DNA of 64,000 nt from Glandiceps talaboti (GCF_964340395.1 NC_135560.1:10880598-10944597); one strand, 5' to 3'; counted from the first letter of the stretch, positions 1 through 14,965 are shown. Notes: generated by a model not told the origin, from the sequence alone. Translations and numbers: made by a program.

Positions 1-1212
1 AAATGTATGATACATCTACACTTTTTAGGTTTTATTCACAATTTCTTCTGTTTCTTATAAAAATAATGCTTCTAACATGATGACATTTTGGGAGAGAAGA
101 CCCTTTGAATATTAGTATACATGTAAGTAACTATGGTACATTTTGTACATACTCGCATAATGTACATGTATTAAAGGAACATTTCTTACTCAGTACTACA
201 AGCCTCCATTACTAAGAAATAATGAATTAACACTGTGTAACAAGTTATCACTTTCAATTCAAAATTTTTTTTTTTTGCAAAATTTTGGAAAGTTCCTCAC
301 AAAAAGTCATGTCTGAATCCCCCTGTCATGCTGGCTAATGTGTAGTATATCATGTGTATGAATTTACATTTCTGTCACGTCTCAAAAATTGTTGGCTGTC
401 GTTGCTACAATCATCAGTTTGTATACCTGCTGTGATAACATTTCACATTTATGAATCCTAAGAAATATCATACAACATGTACATGTAAATGTGTTGACAG
501 AGCAGTTTCAATGGATATGCTAATTTCACAGCTATATTTTGTACCTCGTACGCACGTATTGCAAACGAAGGCTGGATGTTTGTCTCTTTTCATTACCACT
601 TTTATTGAAAGATGGAGTGTACAGTTACAAAACAAATAAATATACAATGTCATTAAGTTCCACATTTTCCAATGTGATGCAAATTCCATCTACATGCTAT
701 AAAACATCAGAAGTAGTGACAATCATTAGTACCAACAAATATGAAGTTACCATAGAAACCAAAAAACGAAACACAAATACATCAATCTCGGAGCACAAAT
801 TGGAGCAACCTGTGTTTCCTTATTAGAGAGGTTGAGACAGATTTTATTTCAACTACAGCTGCGTGATATTGATTCCTCCTGGCTCAATATCTTGACAATG
901 ATTGCCGGCTCTATATCAAGAAGCCCTTGTTAGAGAAAATCAATGCATTGTGGAGTCTGTCAGCTTTATCTATAACAACACTTGGGTTGCGACATTTGAT
1001 ATTCAACTTCCGACTGTCCTTATGTTTAAAAATACTGAGCTGATTTCAATTGTAATCATTCTGTGTATGTTTTGGAGTATCATGATAGCACATATTGAAA
1101 TGCTTAGAATCAGTGTCAGCTAACAAAAATTGTTCAGACAATGAGTTGACACAATGTTTGGTGGCCATTTTGAAATATAGCAATGGAGAAATTTTAAAAT
1201 CACGTCGTTCTC

Positions 1213-1595
1213 TGTTCAAAAATATTCCGTACTATGTTGTCTTCATACTATTCCGTCTAGTCAATCCCGTTACTCTTGCACAGAATTCTGTGCTTCCCCC
1301 TCCGGTGTTCATATAAACATGATGACGTCATCTTGTCCCTATGATTTTAGTTTAAACAGACTGGAGGTGGAGTCCTGGTTGGACATTTGCATTTCATAGT
1401 CAAAACTGAAACAGCTGTACCTAATGAATATTAATGAGTGATGACAACAGCCTGTCAATTTGTGATGGATTACTACTGACATGTGCCATTTGCACTTCGC
1501 CCACCATGGGGTTGAACTACAATTAACGCTTTGAGTAACGGGATTGACTAGAAGGAATAGTATGAAGATAACACAGTACAGAATACGGGCCATCA
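1213..1595. repeat. Inverted-repeat element, family K copy 1
   Basis: The ends are inverted copies of each other over about 50 bp. On the left is TAGTCAATCCCGTTACTC near 1258; its reverse complement lies near 1531-1550. As a result both strands give look-alike peptides (ILFRLVNPVT and ILFLLVNPVT). Internal segments such as TCAATTTGTGATGG recur near 16.13 kb. It looks like a small non-autonomous DNA transposon. I cannot fix its exact ends. Confidence 0.6.
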
Positions 1596-2985
1596 GGGAC
1601 TAGACTAGGTCGGCCATAACTTTCGTTCTTGATTGCAACTGAGAATGGGTTTGAGTTTTACTGAGCAACATAACATCAGAAGTTTAGGACTTATTTCTGC
1701 AGTGCATACTGCAGTGTACTGTAACTGTTGACATAGGAAAAAGTTGGACCTGTTTCATATCTTGAACTTGTCATCATGATACAGAGAACTCAGCACGAGC
1801 ATGCAGTTTTGATTACACGAGCTATCAAGTTCAGGGAAACTGGACATAAGATTTGCCAAAGTTAGCATAGTTAAAACACTGCTTCCAAAATGTCTATTCC
1901 ATATTTGGTTAATGATGTAATCAGTAACAGCGTGTATATGTACTGCTATTAAAATAGACATGAAGGAGACTTAAGGGATTGCACATTCAAACACCTAACT
2001 TTGAATAGACCACATAATACAACACTTTCACAGTGACAGGTCAATCTAAACTTTATTTTAACAGCTTTATTTTTATAACAGAAAACCTTGTGGCCTATCT
2101 ACATGTACCTGAACTTGGCATCACCTCTTTCAAAACTGAACGCTCATGCTGGATTCCCTGTACTATTTTTGTGGATGTTACCTTCATACGAATAAAACCT
2201 CACACAGGTTATATTAATGTTAATACCAGCTCACAATGTTACAAGTTATAATCCACAACATGACACTTTGTCAAATTATAATCCTGACAGGGCTGACAAA
2301 GCCATAAATCAATAACTGTCAACCTTTACCTGTACTTTCATAAGCAAAAATATCATTTTAATATCACTGTATCCACGATATGAATATATCAAATCATATT
2401 ACAGTGAATCAAATCATATATCATATCAAAAATTATATCTCACATACTAAAGTTGAACCATAGAATATTTTGCTTGTAATTTCTCACATACCTGTTACAT
2501 CTTGATAAATTGTCATTCTACTACACACAAAATATTCAAGAGTAAATGTCAAACCATTCATTGTGACTTGAACAATCAATCAGTTTACCATTTGTATAAT
2601 TTATGACAAAGTTTTGACATTCATAAATAACAGTAGTTGATTGATAATGTTTAATTACGCCTTAACATTTACGGTTAGACTAATTTGTCATGTCGTGAGT
2701 TTATCATGACAAAAATCCTGGTGTATTTGATATATTCATCATATCATACATTTGTATCTAATTCAGCTAAGTAAGGTTATTACTAGCTTATGAGATGATC
2801 AAAAGTCGAAATAGCAACAAAGTATTCGATGAAAAGTCTTAGAATGACCATGAACATTGTATACGCTGCAAATTCAACAATAATAATATAACTATAATAA
2901 GCAGTGTTATTGACCACTGTGATACATGAGTCTAGTTACTATACGTGATCATTTTCTACAATCTGTCTGTCTGTGTCTGTCTTTC

Positions 2986-3157
<172 letters not shown>

Positions 3158-3419
3158 TCAATGTTAGTCAAATGGACAAATTCTACTGAAAATGTACAAA
3201 ATCTACAAAATCTCCTGCTAGAGAAAGGATGAACAATGCATGTCAGTAATAATCTACCACACACCATCGTCGCAAACCACGGCCTGTTTTACGGCAACGT
3301 TCTTAACGAGCCTCCCACTGGAAATGTAGTGGTAGAAATAATAGCTCTGGTTTGCGAGAATGTCACACACTGACAGGTGGTTGTAATTGGTTACTTTGTT
3401 CAGTTTACTACAAACTCAA

Positions 3420-3610
3420 CCTCTAGTTTGAAAGTAAGTCACTTGAGGATGCAATAACATCACCACGTTTATGTATATCAATACTCCAATTAGCATTTAA
3501 CTGGTGATGTTGGTGGTAAGAACAGAATGCTGTGCTAGAATTTGAGAAAATCCATTTGACTATACAGTGGAGATGATCGCAGCACACACAGATACTAGAC
3601 TAGCTATACA
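3420..3610 (-). repeat. Dispersed repeat, family K fragment (inverted)
   Basis: Read on the minus strand, this segment matches about 15.94-16.06 kb: the blocks GATCATCTCCAC, TTCTAGCACA and GTTATTGCATCC appear in the same order. It is a diverged partial copy. Confidence 0.5.
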
Positions 3611-3965
3611 TGTAGGTACTCTTGATAGAAAAGGGTCATGTGAACATAGTCTGGATGCCAACGTAGATTCTAACTAAACCACATGAGTGGAGGTGTAAAT
3701 CGCAATGATAGTGTACATCTGTATAGGAACTAGACTACATGTATGTGAACACAGCTGTGTACTTCCCTTGTTTCAAGAGTATGGAATAACTGATAGTCTA
3801 AACATTTACAACATACATTTATACATGTACAGTAGTTGGCAATCATTAGATCAACATTCTTTTCTGTGTATGAGTGTGTGTAAGAAATACATGTACATTG
3901 TGTGTAAGATGAAATCCTGGAAATGTTACTTTGCTGAGTTTGCAGAAAATCAAACACTAGAAATA

Positions 3966-4290
3966 AGGGACAATCGCACAATGTCACACAAGCTCAACAA
4001 GATAAGTTGATAAAAATTTACTTCTAATATGAACTACAGTGTTGGGTTTCCAGTAGTATTTTGATGTGTTTAAAATCATCTCAGTAAACAATTTCATATA
4101 AAAGGTTGGAAATTCATGTTTACCATAATTTTTTTATACTGTACCGATCATAGTGGTATGACAACAACATGGTTTACATCATATATAAACATGTCGATGT
4201 CGCACCTGTGAACATCTGTTTATGGGGAAGGTTTGTTGTCCTAAACGGACGATGTTCGCTAAGCTTGTGTGACATTGTGCTATCGTCCCT
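3966..4290. mobile_element. MITE-like element, family C copy 1 (35-bp TIR)
   Basis: Begins AGGGACAATCGCACAATGTC and ends in its near-perfect inverse, with terminal inverted repeats of about 35 bp and an internal region with no coding capacity. A second copy with the same termini lies at 28204-28636. This is a typical miniature inverted-repeat transposable element. The target duplication is unclear. Confidence 0.75.
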
Positions 4291-5614
4291 ATTAAGTAAC
4301 TATAAGTTGTTGTTTCTCTGTAATCCTTGTGTATGTTATGTTTACTGTTTTTTTTTATCTTACATGTGCTACCCATCTAGCATTGCCAATCTTACAGGTA
4401 TTGTCAACTGACAAGGCTGACATCCTTCTTCATGGTACAATGTATACTGAAGATTATACATGTACTGTATGCTGTTTTGCAAAAAAAAAATTGATTTCAC
4501 ATAATCACCATCCCTGTATATGTACACATATATGTGTATACATACAGGTATTGACAAGTTTAATGCCACAAATATTTTTCCTTCAGCTTCAAAATACTTT
4601 TTGGCAAGGTCAATATTATGAAAAAACAACAATACATGTACCACTGATACAAAGACAACAGTGGGTGCCAATGATGTACATTCATGCAGTGTTCTTATAA
4701 GTTTGTTTATACATGTATACATCTGTGGAAGTTTTATAGTAACAGCAACAGTCCTACATGATCATTACAATGTGTAGCATTCTAATCAGTAGACAGACTT
4801 ATGGGATCCTGGCTAATGTGTTGTTTATGCTTTGATAAGTTACTGACTGCTAACTACATTGTATGTCTTTGCATGGAACTTGTCTCATGCCTCCTTAACA
4901 TGAGCAAGCAAAGGCACCGGTGTTTTTTCACTAGTTGTAACTAGTTTGGTACGACTGACAAATGAAATATATGCAATTTGTGTATGTAAGATCATTGGTA
5001 CGATTAACATCCATCATATGAATCTTACCATGATTCATACATGTAGCTGTGCTGTGTCTTATTATTCTCTTGAAATTTACGCACACACATAAAGTTCCAG
5101 TTATCTCTCTTATCACATTAGAGTGATCTCGTTTCATCCATTCCCACTGAGTCTAAGTAAAAGATATATGTGCAACATTTCCTGTACCAGTTCAATATTC
5201 CAAATGTACATACTTGTGTATTGATGCATAAATCAATGGGAAGAAAATGTCACTTCAAATCTCACACTTTTCCTTGGTACATGCACACATACAAACATAT
5301 ACAAATACACATTACACATGCATACACACCCACACACTCATACATACATACATAAACCACAATAAAACTACCATAAAAGCCTCAAGGAGAGAAAATTATT
5401 CATTGTGCAGTGTGTACCAAACTGTATGTCATGTATTTGGTTGCCATGGTGATCTTAAACGTCATAGCAACAAAAGCTTGACTGGTAAATTTTTCATCAA
5501 TAACACTGTCACGAACTTATCATAAATATATTGAGAATATTTTTAAAAATTTTTTTTTCTTATAGGCAGGATGATGTGTTAACACTATTATGGGCAAAAG
5601 TAATTTTTCAGGTA

Positions 5615-5765
5615 CTATTTGGGGAAGGAGTGGAATTGACAACATGTCAGTGTCTTTGCTAAGGTTGGAGAACCCGGTACCAGAAAGGGGTAATATGGTA
5701 AAACTGGGCATACTTGACAATACATTATACCAAATTTTAATGGAGATCCCTGGTATTAAAATGAT
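5615..5765 (+). repeat. Dispersed repeat, family N copy 1
   Basis: The segment around TTTGCTAAGGTTGGAG, CAGAAAGGGGTAAT and the following 60 bp has a diverged counterpart near 36335-36460 (TTTGCTAAGGTTGAGG, TAGAAAGGGTAAAG). No coding content is recognised. Confidence 0.4.
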
Positions 5766-6049
5766 CGAACTCTGGTAGATTTGACCTGCTTACTACCCTT
5801 AACAAACACACTGCATGCTATTCAATATTCAATTCAAACAATACATTTATTAAAACTTATGCTACGAATCATTATCATCTATGTCGATAATTTTGATAAA
5901 CTCTGAGTTGCCAGTGGAACACAACATAAACTTTTTCGCATTAGTGCTTGAGGCATCACGACCTACACATGTAAGACATGTACACAGATAATACATATTA
6001 ATTCTGCTTTGAGCATTTTAATCATACATACATGAATGAACAAAATATA

Positions 6050-6200
6050 TTGTATGTATGTATGTATGTATGTATGTATGTATGTATGTATGTATGTATG
6101 TATGTATGTATGTATGTATGTATGCATGCATGCATGTATGTATGTATGTATGTATGTATGTATGTATGTGTATGTATGTATGTATGTATGTATGTATGTA

Positions 6201-6233
<33 letters not shown>

Positions 6234-6383
6234 GTATGTATGTATGTATGTATGTATGTATGTATGTATGTATGTATGTATGTATGTATGTATGTATGTA
6301 TGTATGTATGTATGTATGTATGCATGCATGCATGCATGCATGCATGCATGCATGCATGCATGCATGTATGTATGTATGTATGT
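6050..6383. repeat. (TATG)n/(TGCA)n microsatellite
   Basis: About 330 bp of TATG units with GTGT and GCAT interruptions, ending in a pure TGCA block near 6322-6366. Every frame on both strands stays open (YVCM or HTYI peptides), so the long open frames here are not genes. Confidence 0.97.
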
Positions 6384-8367
6384 AATATAGTATACATGTA
6401 TACATAAATTACTTGGTCCTATGGGTATTATGTTTGCATGTAATATGACAAGGTGATAATTGCATGTGATGAAAAGATGGATGAATATCATACAGCAGAT
6501 ACAATATACAATGTATTAATGATTGTACAAGTCCTAGAATTTGTGAAATTCACAACTGGTTATCAGCAGTAAGTGTGAAAACCCATGTATTTTTAATGTT
6601 CGAGAGCCTCAGTGACAGAGCGGGAGAAATTACATTTTGTATTCCATAATTTTGTTTTGGAACCTTGGTAAAATGATTTGGGAACTCTTTTGTGATTTTT
6701 GATACTGGAGTTTGAATGAAAATTGTGTTTAAATGAATGTAAATCTATATGGCTTTGCATGGTTTACCAGATTCTCACACCCTCACCCCGACCTGACCCC
6801 TCGCCATTCTCAAGCATTCACCAAATACAGCTTATTTTTGTACTGCACATCGCACATTATGTTTCGATGAAAGTACCTTACAATTGAAGAGATACATTTA
6901 TACTATGACTACAAGCCAAGGTTACAGACTAATTATCGGTTCACATTATATTTTGTGCTATCAAACTACTTCTATACTGATTGTACACCATTCAGAGACT
7001 AATGAATTGGCCAGGTTTTAAAATGTCACAATAAATTGCCAGAATAACCTTGGTATGTCCAATCCATACACTTTTCTGCTACAAATCTTCAACTGAACCC
7101 ATGTATGACCATGAGCTAAAACAACAAATCAATCTCTCATGTATAGGTTTGTCTTATTTTAAATTTTAACTCCTGCACTACATGAGTAAAACAGTTTTTA
7201 TATACAACTGCAATTCACAAGGACAATGTTGTTTATTTTGTAAACTCCAGAATATGGAGGTTAATTTTTTGGTTTAAATTTGGATTTCCTGCAATAACAG
7301 GAAATAGTTACTATAACAGTAATTGATATCTACAAGACAGTCCTTCTACTCACAGAAATCTGAAGCTTAGTTTCACTGTGATATGGTTCCTTTTTATACC
7401 AAATATGAATCATGAACAGATGTTCAAATCTTCTCAGCAGCACATTAAAGGGGTATAGTCTGTAACTTTATGATTTTTTTGGTGTATTTTTTCGTTCAAA
7501 TGGTTCTGTACAATGTTTTAATCCTGGGTCATTGCGTCAGAGTTACCTTTAATGATAAATATTCATACTGTATAACTTGTAACTGCCATACATGTAATAC
7601 CACGTTGCCATGACAATTAACCAACAGCTTGCAAGCATAACACCCCGAGTGGTTTAGAAAGTGCTTTGATAATAACGCTGACAAGGCTTGTTGTAATATC
7701 CTACATGTATATACTAATAATACCTGCTGCAACATCTAGTGTCAAGTCAAGACCATGATACAGTCAGCTCACTTGAAATGAATGATGTGAAATTGCCAGC
7801 TGTTTTGTTTGATCCCAAGTATTTATGTTACTGCTTTCATATCAAACAAGCCGAAACCTACTCTAATGTCTACACCAATCTCTCATATGTATCGACTCAT
7901 AATTCCCTGCATGTCTAGTAGAGCTTTGAAGTAAAGTTAACCTACAGTGTACAATATATCAGTTTTGTAGTAAATTGTCTTTTGAAGATGGAACATGTGC
8001 AAGAATCAGTTCCTCACTGGGCTAGCATCAGGCCAACATTGGGATACATAGCTCTTTGCAAAACATTGGGCTTGAAAATTGAAAATTTTCACCCAATAGC
8101 CTGGTCGACAGCATGGAATCCCTTCAATCATGACAACTAGTCAGACTTTTGTTATTCAAATGAATCAGTATGTAAATATACATTTCGTGTTACACTATGT
8201 GATGTGGTAATTTACACGTTATTTACATATATTTTATGTAAATTTAATCCTATAGGTGCTGGCTAACCATGATACCAGATACCTATCTACAAGTATTATG
8301 GGATATTGATGAAATGATAGCAGTTTAAGTCAACACAAGTCATAGTACATGGTCATTTGTCATTTGT

Positions 8368-8728
8368 ATAGTCTCGGTTACCCAGACTCTTGCCACTGGA
8401 GGCTCTGCCTATGAGACCTCCCAAACAAGAGTCTGGGAAAACCACGTTCCAACTACCCCGTGAATGAAGTCACACAGTATATTTCTTCCAAGCATATGGG
8501 TTTACGAGGCCTGTTTGTTGTAATTAATATATATTATAGTCGCTAGGATGTGATAATCTGTAACGAAGGTACCAAAATCGTTCAGCCTGCAATGTTTGAT
8601 GTGAAGTACTCCCATGATGCACTGCTCCAGAAACTACTTCCTGTGCGGTTCTCATTTTCCCATATTCTCGTTTGGGGAGATCTCATAGGCAGAGCCGCCA
8701 GCGTGAGAGTCTGGGTAACTGAGACTAT
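8368..8728. mobile_element. Foldback element H, about 80-bp arms
   Basis: The left arm begins ATAGTCTCGGTTACCCAGAC and the right arm ends with its inverse, GTCTGGGTAACTGAGACTAT. Similarity continues about 80 bp inwards; GGCTCTGCCTATGAGA and its inverse are both present. There is no coding content. A related fragment may occur near 57638 (AGTCTTGGTTACC). Confidence 0.75.
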
Positions 8729-9545
8729 CGATTGTAGTGATATGGTTGGTAACATTACATATATCTTTGGCATTATAATATCAATGCTAGCATTACAAAC
8801 ATACAAACTCCACAGATATACATGATCATCAGTGGGTAAACTTTGTACATGTTTCAAAAATAACTTTCTTTAAAATTGTAAATAGCTTGAAACTTTTTTT
8901 AAATAGTTAACCAAATCAAATGATAATGAGAAAAAAATCCCATAATTGTATCTCAAGTTATTCACATGTACATGTAAGAGGGTCGTTCCATCCCTTTAAG
9001 ACATGTAATTTGTGGCTAATATGTAGGTTTTTGCGTTTTTACACCCATGATTAAATCCCCCTCAGCATAACAGTCTTCATGAGCTATATAAACGATGCCA
9101 TTTCAATCACTTTTTTCAGCATGAAAAATCACAGGCAGTTTACATTTAAAAGTCAACCAACCTATTAATAGTATATGTCGGGGATTTAGGTTACAATCAC
9201 CATCTATATCATGTGAAGTAAAGCTTCAAGCACTTTATCCTCTCATTTCAAAGACATTGACTTGAGTTGACTTTTCAACACCTTAGTGCTCAGTCACCTC
9301 CACTCAGCACTCACTCACAATTGAGCGCTCAGCAACAGTCACACTGAAAAAAGACTGTACTGTTTCTATATGATCATTTTTTAGCCGAATCAGATTTTGA
9401 TGCCAATTTTTTTTAAAGTTCTAAGTAGCTAAGCACTAGGTGGTCATGGCAGAGTGCTGAAAATACCAGACATTGGCTTAAATTTCTAATTTAGGTCCTA
9501 TGATATGAATTATATTTTGTTACAAGTCAGTTGCACTTTGGTGTA

Positions 9546-9745
9546 CAATGTATAAAGGCCGCTGTCAGACTGGATTCAAATTACGCTGGGAAGTACAGTT
9601 GTCTGGCAAACCTACTGAGAGAGTTGGTCTTGAACATAAGAATGATCGTATCTAATCCTTAAGTTATGTTACGGCACAACTGATAAAATAGCACTAATGT
9701 GAGAACCTGGGATTGAAACATGGGCCTTTAAAGGAAAAGTATTAA
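9546..9745 (-). repeat. Dispersed repeat, family L copy 1
   Basis: On the minus strand this reads TGTTTCAATCCCAGGTTCTC followed by TATTTTATCAGT and GATCATTCTTATGTT. That matches 63320-63440 in the same block order. Other copies are near 9.87-10.0 kb and 51.18-51.28 kb. Confidence 0.6.
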
Positions 9746-9861
9746 CACTTGGTTACCATTCTTCTTATTGAAAAAGATATGTATTAATCATTTCCATCAT
9801 TCTATATATATTTTGATAAAATACTAAATACTGAACATAACTTCAATGCCCATGTCAGGTT

Positions 9862-10000
9862 ACGATTACATTTTTTGGTGTGAAAGTAACCGTCTGGTAT
9901 GCAGAACTATTGGAAAGTTAGTCCAGAACATAACAATGATGAGATATAACCTTTCTGAGTACACTGATAGGACAACACAAGTATGAGAATATGATACACA
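9862..10000 (-). repeat. Dispersed repeat, family L copy 2
   Basis: Read in reverse it contains TCATACTTGTGTTGTCCTAT and ATGTTCTGGACTAACTTTCC, the same ordered blocks as the other family L copies. More diverged than copy 1. Confidence 0.45.
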
Positions 10001-13000
10001 AACATTGGGATTTAGGACACTTGCCAAATTCTAAGGTACATGTACGTCACACACAATATCTTTGTCTGTGGGTACATACATGTCATACATGTACACATAC
10101 AATGTATTAACAAAATGGAAGAACGTTGGGCCTACATGTACAGTACTTCATGTTTTTTAAATCTCACATTCATTTTGGAACTCAAACAAACAACAAAAAA
10201 CTGATGACTAAAAAGTAAAAGAAGACACAAAAATAGCTAGTTTCTTTTTGATTGTCAAAACTGTTTTTTACAAAATTTTCACTAAATGGAAGGTGGGTGT
10301 TTAAGTTTAATCTATCAACTGTTAAAGCGAATTTTGCTTCCTGAGGTGATACTGCGGAGTCAATTACATTCCAAACCTTGCATGTATACCACTAGCTATC
10401 CACAACAATCTGACCTCTGTTTGACCTGAAATATTGAGTAACCATTAATGACTATCTTGGGGAGTTCATTCCCCTTTTGAAATTCAATTCTCAAGTCTTC
10501 ACATCTCTTAAAGACCCCCTGGCCATGATAAAAACCATTTACCTGATATGAGGTCAACAGTTATGGTTTCCAAGGGATGTTACATCATCATACTAATATC
10601 ACAGTTTGCATGATGTGTGTATTCTCCTTGCAGTAGAAATACAGCAAAGCTGATGAAATGGCATCTAGTGCATCCTCAACCAATTTCCTTGAATAATAAC
10701 AATTTCCTGCTATTTCAGCCTACGTGACACGCCAGGAAAAGCGGGATTTCCTTTCTGAAAGTCCCTTTCAATTTGTAAGATTTTCTTTCGTAATAAGGAT
10801 TTTCGAAATACACCAAGACAGAAATCTGGTATTGTATGCATGTACGTGATGATAACAAAGTGTACATGAACAGGTGTGAAATGAAGCTCCTGATACCATA
10901 TCATATGATTTTATACAATGAGATTAAACACATTCAAACAAGAAGTATGGGTTAATATATCTACATCACTACAATTGGTTCTGTGATGCTCAAAATACTA
11001 ATCAATATTCCAAATTGCCATTTAATGTTTTCCTTGGGTTTCATCAATTTTACTTGAGGATGTATAATTATACCATTCTCCAATATGTTTTCTTCATTAA
11101 GCCGGAAAAAGCTTGTGGCCTAAGGGTTGTTTCGCTGTTCATAGTTCCCAAGGCTCATTAGGTCACAAATCATATTTTCCGTGGCTGAACCAAGAAAAAT
11201 ACTGGGGAACAATATCTAGTTATTCTAACGCTAGTATTGTTGATATGTGACCATTATGTAAATACATATTGTGTGGTTAAGACTGTTGTACAAATTACAT
11301 TTTCATTAAAATTAGCATGAATGGATTTACAACCCCAAGGACATTTAAAACTCAATCAATTTCACATCGTTATCATCTGAGAAGCTACAACAGCAACCCA
11401 GGTGCAGTTGCTATGGTATTATTATGGTTGCTAAGGATCTTGGTAATAATTCTGAAATTTCTCTTTCTAGAACACTTCCATCACAATTCATTCAGACAGT
11501 TGCTTTTGTGTTGCCATGGTTAATTACCGATTTTAAACAGAATGGTTGATGGATAGCCGGTAGTAAAAATTTGATCTTGTACATTTATACAATATTAATA
11601 CTTAATTAATAATTAAAATATACATGATTATGAAATCATGCTCTTTGAAATTGTTTCATAACAGTTTTGAATATGTCAGCTATATTCTTCGGTGAATAGA
11701 TCAACAGAGAATCTCTCTGTGTTCAATCTCACAAGGGATTGATAAACTTGTTAACGGGTGGTGTTACCATGCTAATGTGAGCAAACTATTCATTGCCTAT
11801 TACTACATACAGCCTTTATTACACCCCTATGTTGTAATGACCTGGCCAAGAATGGGTCATACTTCGGTTACAAAAAAAAAATGTCAAAACTTTGATCAAA
11901 TTTCGTCAGTCCACATTTTTAGACAGTCCTGCAACAGAAAACTTCAAGGAATTCTCCAGTTGCCAAATTACTGCGCCATACTATACAATGTAGTTACACA
12001 ATCTGTTTAACTTTTCATTAAAAAAATTTCAATAATTCGATCAAAATTCATCAAAGTTTTCAGAAGGCACCAACAAACTTCAAGGAACTCTTCAGTAGCC
12101 AAGTTAATGCTTATTGTTATGGTTACACAATATGCTTCCATTTTCAAAAACTTCATCAAAATTCATCAAGTTTTTAGAAGCTTTGCACCAGAAAACATAA
12201 CTGAGTTTTCCATCAGTAAAATTAATCCCAATATGTTACATTTTTTTCAAAATGGTTAAAATTAAATAATAGTCAACATAATTTTTTTTTTTAAATTTGA
12301 TCATTATTCTTTTGTTAGAAAATACTGCAACAGAAAACTTTAAAGGGGCACAAGCTGAGTTTATACTTGTTTGAGCGTAATTTTTGCAGCAACTCTAAAA
12401 AATGCATTTGTAACATTATACATACTGAAGCATACTTTACAATCACTTGCAATTGACTGAACTCAAATCGGGTAGTACATGTTGTAATTTATGACTCATA
12501 AAATATATGACATAATTTTTTATACATATTAAAAAATGTGGAGGTAACCCTTACCACACAATCAACTGTTCTAACAAAACCAGATGGCAATTGTAATGTC
12601 ATAGAAGGCATGCATTGACATTAACATTAATACTAGAAGAGTTTAACTGGGAATTTATGTAAGAATTTTTCACTTGTTGAAAAAGTTGATAAACTCAGGT
12701 TGTGCAACTTTAATGAGTTGTCCACAGTATTAACCAAATTAATCCCAATACTTGATGAATAATTAAACGCGAACTCTGCATATTCAAATCATGCAACGCA
12801 AACCTCAATATCCTATCATTTCAATTTATGCTTTAAATAATTGAAATAAATTGGTTGAAAGCTGTATATAATCTTAAATGCTATACTGACATTTCCATGA
12901 CGGCATTATATATATTTTTTCCTAATTGCAATGCTGTCAGCCAGTCTTTGAAAATCTGACAATTATAAAATATTCAAAGTACGAAGAGACATTTAAATTG

Positions 13001-14324
13001 ACCGAGTATTGACACCGTTATGATTTTATTTCAATGACCCTTTTGATGGTAATTTTCTTGACAGGCTCAGATTGCATATTCAATTTGTTCTACGGGTTGA
13101 ATTCTTTCACTGCAGTGCCAATTTTCCCCTAGAAAGACTGTTGCGTTATTATTCTATATATACAGAAAGTGTCTTTTGCAAGTCAGTTTGAAAGTCTTGT
13201 TGCCACCAGTTACTGTTGTTGGCCAGCTTTTGCAATGGAGAAAAAAATTGTGAGTTTCTGATAACCCAACTGACCCTAGTTTAAGCCACCGATCCTAAAC
13301 ATATTTTTAAACATTTAAAACAAAATGATAAGAAATTCTTTGTCTTTTTGACCTTCATGTATGTCTGTTTTCTTTCCCCAGTGCTGCCTGTACATATTTC
13401 ATCCAACTATCACAGAAGGGATATTCTGACCGACATTTCATTTGTTTTTGGGTCGAAGCAATATTTTGAAAAATGAAAACAATTAAAAAGATAAAATAAA
13501 ATAAAATAAAATCCCGACCGACCTACATTGTACACTATTTTCCGAGGCCATGTTATCAGCAACACACGTTTTTTTTCCCACCTTATCATCACTTATCACT
13601 TGTCTACTGTACAGGTTTTTACAACAATTTTCTCTTGCTGTGTGTTGTGCTGAGTTACAGAACATAAATACATGCACAATTACGACAACAAATAGAAGTT
13701 TGTAGCTCACATTTTGCCTTTCGGAAATATCCATATATTCTCTTAGTATCAGACGCCCATACACAGAAGAGCAGTATGATTTTATACATGAAAATGTATA
13801 TTAAAGCCAGTACAATATCTGATTTTGACTTTTCGTCAATTTACATTTTATACATTACCAAAAAAATAAAGCCAAATTATAAACAAAAATATGTAAACCT
13901 CCAAAAACAGAGTCTGAAAATATAATGCTAGTTATGATACGTATTCTCTCAAGCCAGAGCACATACTTCTGCTGAAGCAAGGAAATTGGCATGTATGTTT
14001 CGTACAATGCCGTAAAGAGGCCTTTGGTTTATGATGTTGCGCCTTAGTCTAACAGTAACATACATTGTACATTTTGTATCAAAGGTATAGAAAAGTTGAA
14101 CTCCCCAATTTGCATTTAAATTAACATTAAATTAACTGACTTCACACACAATGTCACGTATACTAGTAATGTCCCCAGTATATACATATTTCATTCATGT
14201 ACACAGGTCAATGCCTACATTAAATTTCAAACTCATCATTGCAATTGCCAATTCATTTCCAATTCAAAAGATAGGAGTTCTTATATTACAATTCAGTACT
14301 AATGAGCATATAAATCATTTAAAG

Positions 14325-14965
14325 CACAATGTACACATACACACACTTGAAACAGATTGTCATGGTTACTGTACATGTACAAATAGTACTACATATTATG
14401 CAAATCATATATTTGCATATACATTGTACACATACACACTTGAAACATCATGTATGGAGTACAAACTGCACATCAAATGTACATACATGTATGATGCAAT
14501 TTAGATATTTGAATACCTGTATATAAAACACTTTTACCCTGTTTTCTGTAGAAACTGCACATGACAAATTTACATATTAAAATTGCAAAAACATATTTGA
14601 AACAGATTGCCATGTTTGCTGTACAAAGTCAAACTACATATCAAAACTACATATTATGCAAATTTGGATACTTGGGTATACACAAACACACATTTGAAAC
14701 AGATTGCCATGTTTGCTGTACAAAGTCAAACTACATATTATGCAAATTTGGATACTTGGGTATACACAAACACACATTTGAAACAGATTGCCATGTTTGC
14801 TGTACAAAGTCATACTGTACAAATCAAAACTGCATTATGCAAATTTGTTTATACACAAACACTAGTTTGAAAGAGATTGACATGTTTGCTGTACAAAGTC
14901 AAACTACATATTAAAACTACATATTATGCAAATTTAGATATTTCAATATTTACAAACACAAAGAT
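14325..14965. repeat. Minisatellite, six units of about 83-97 bp
   Basis: Units start near 14346, 14437, 14596, 14693, 14776 and 14866 with a TTTGAAACAGATTGCCATG core. They continue through GTTTGCTGTACAAAGTC and ATTATGCAAATTTGG. Units three and four are nearly identical; the outer ones are diverged. ATGCAAAT (octamer-like) recurs in most units. The translated frames repeat in step and are not protein-coding. Confidence 0.9.

Noticed and set aside
6018-6491. Long frames of YVCM/HTYI peptides on both strands
   Set aside because: All frames of the TATG microsatellite are open because the unit contains no stop in any phase; low-complexity artefact.
8083-8160. Possible arrestin YWVK exon on the minus strand
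   Set aside because: Only four residues agree; the flanking translation does not resemble an arrestin and there are no splice sites in frame.
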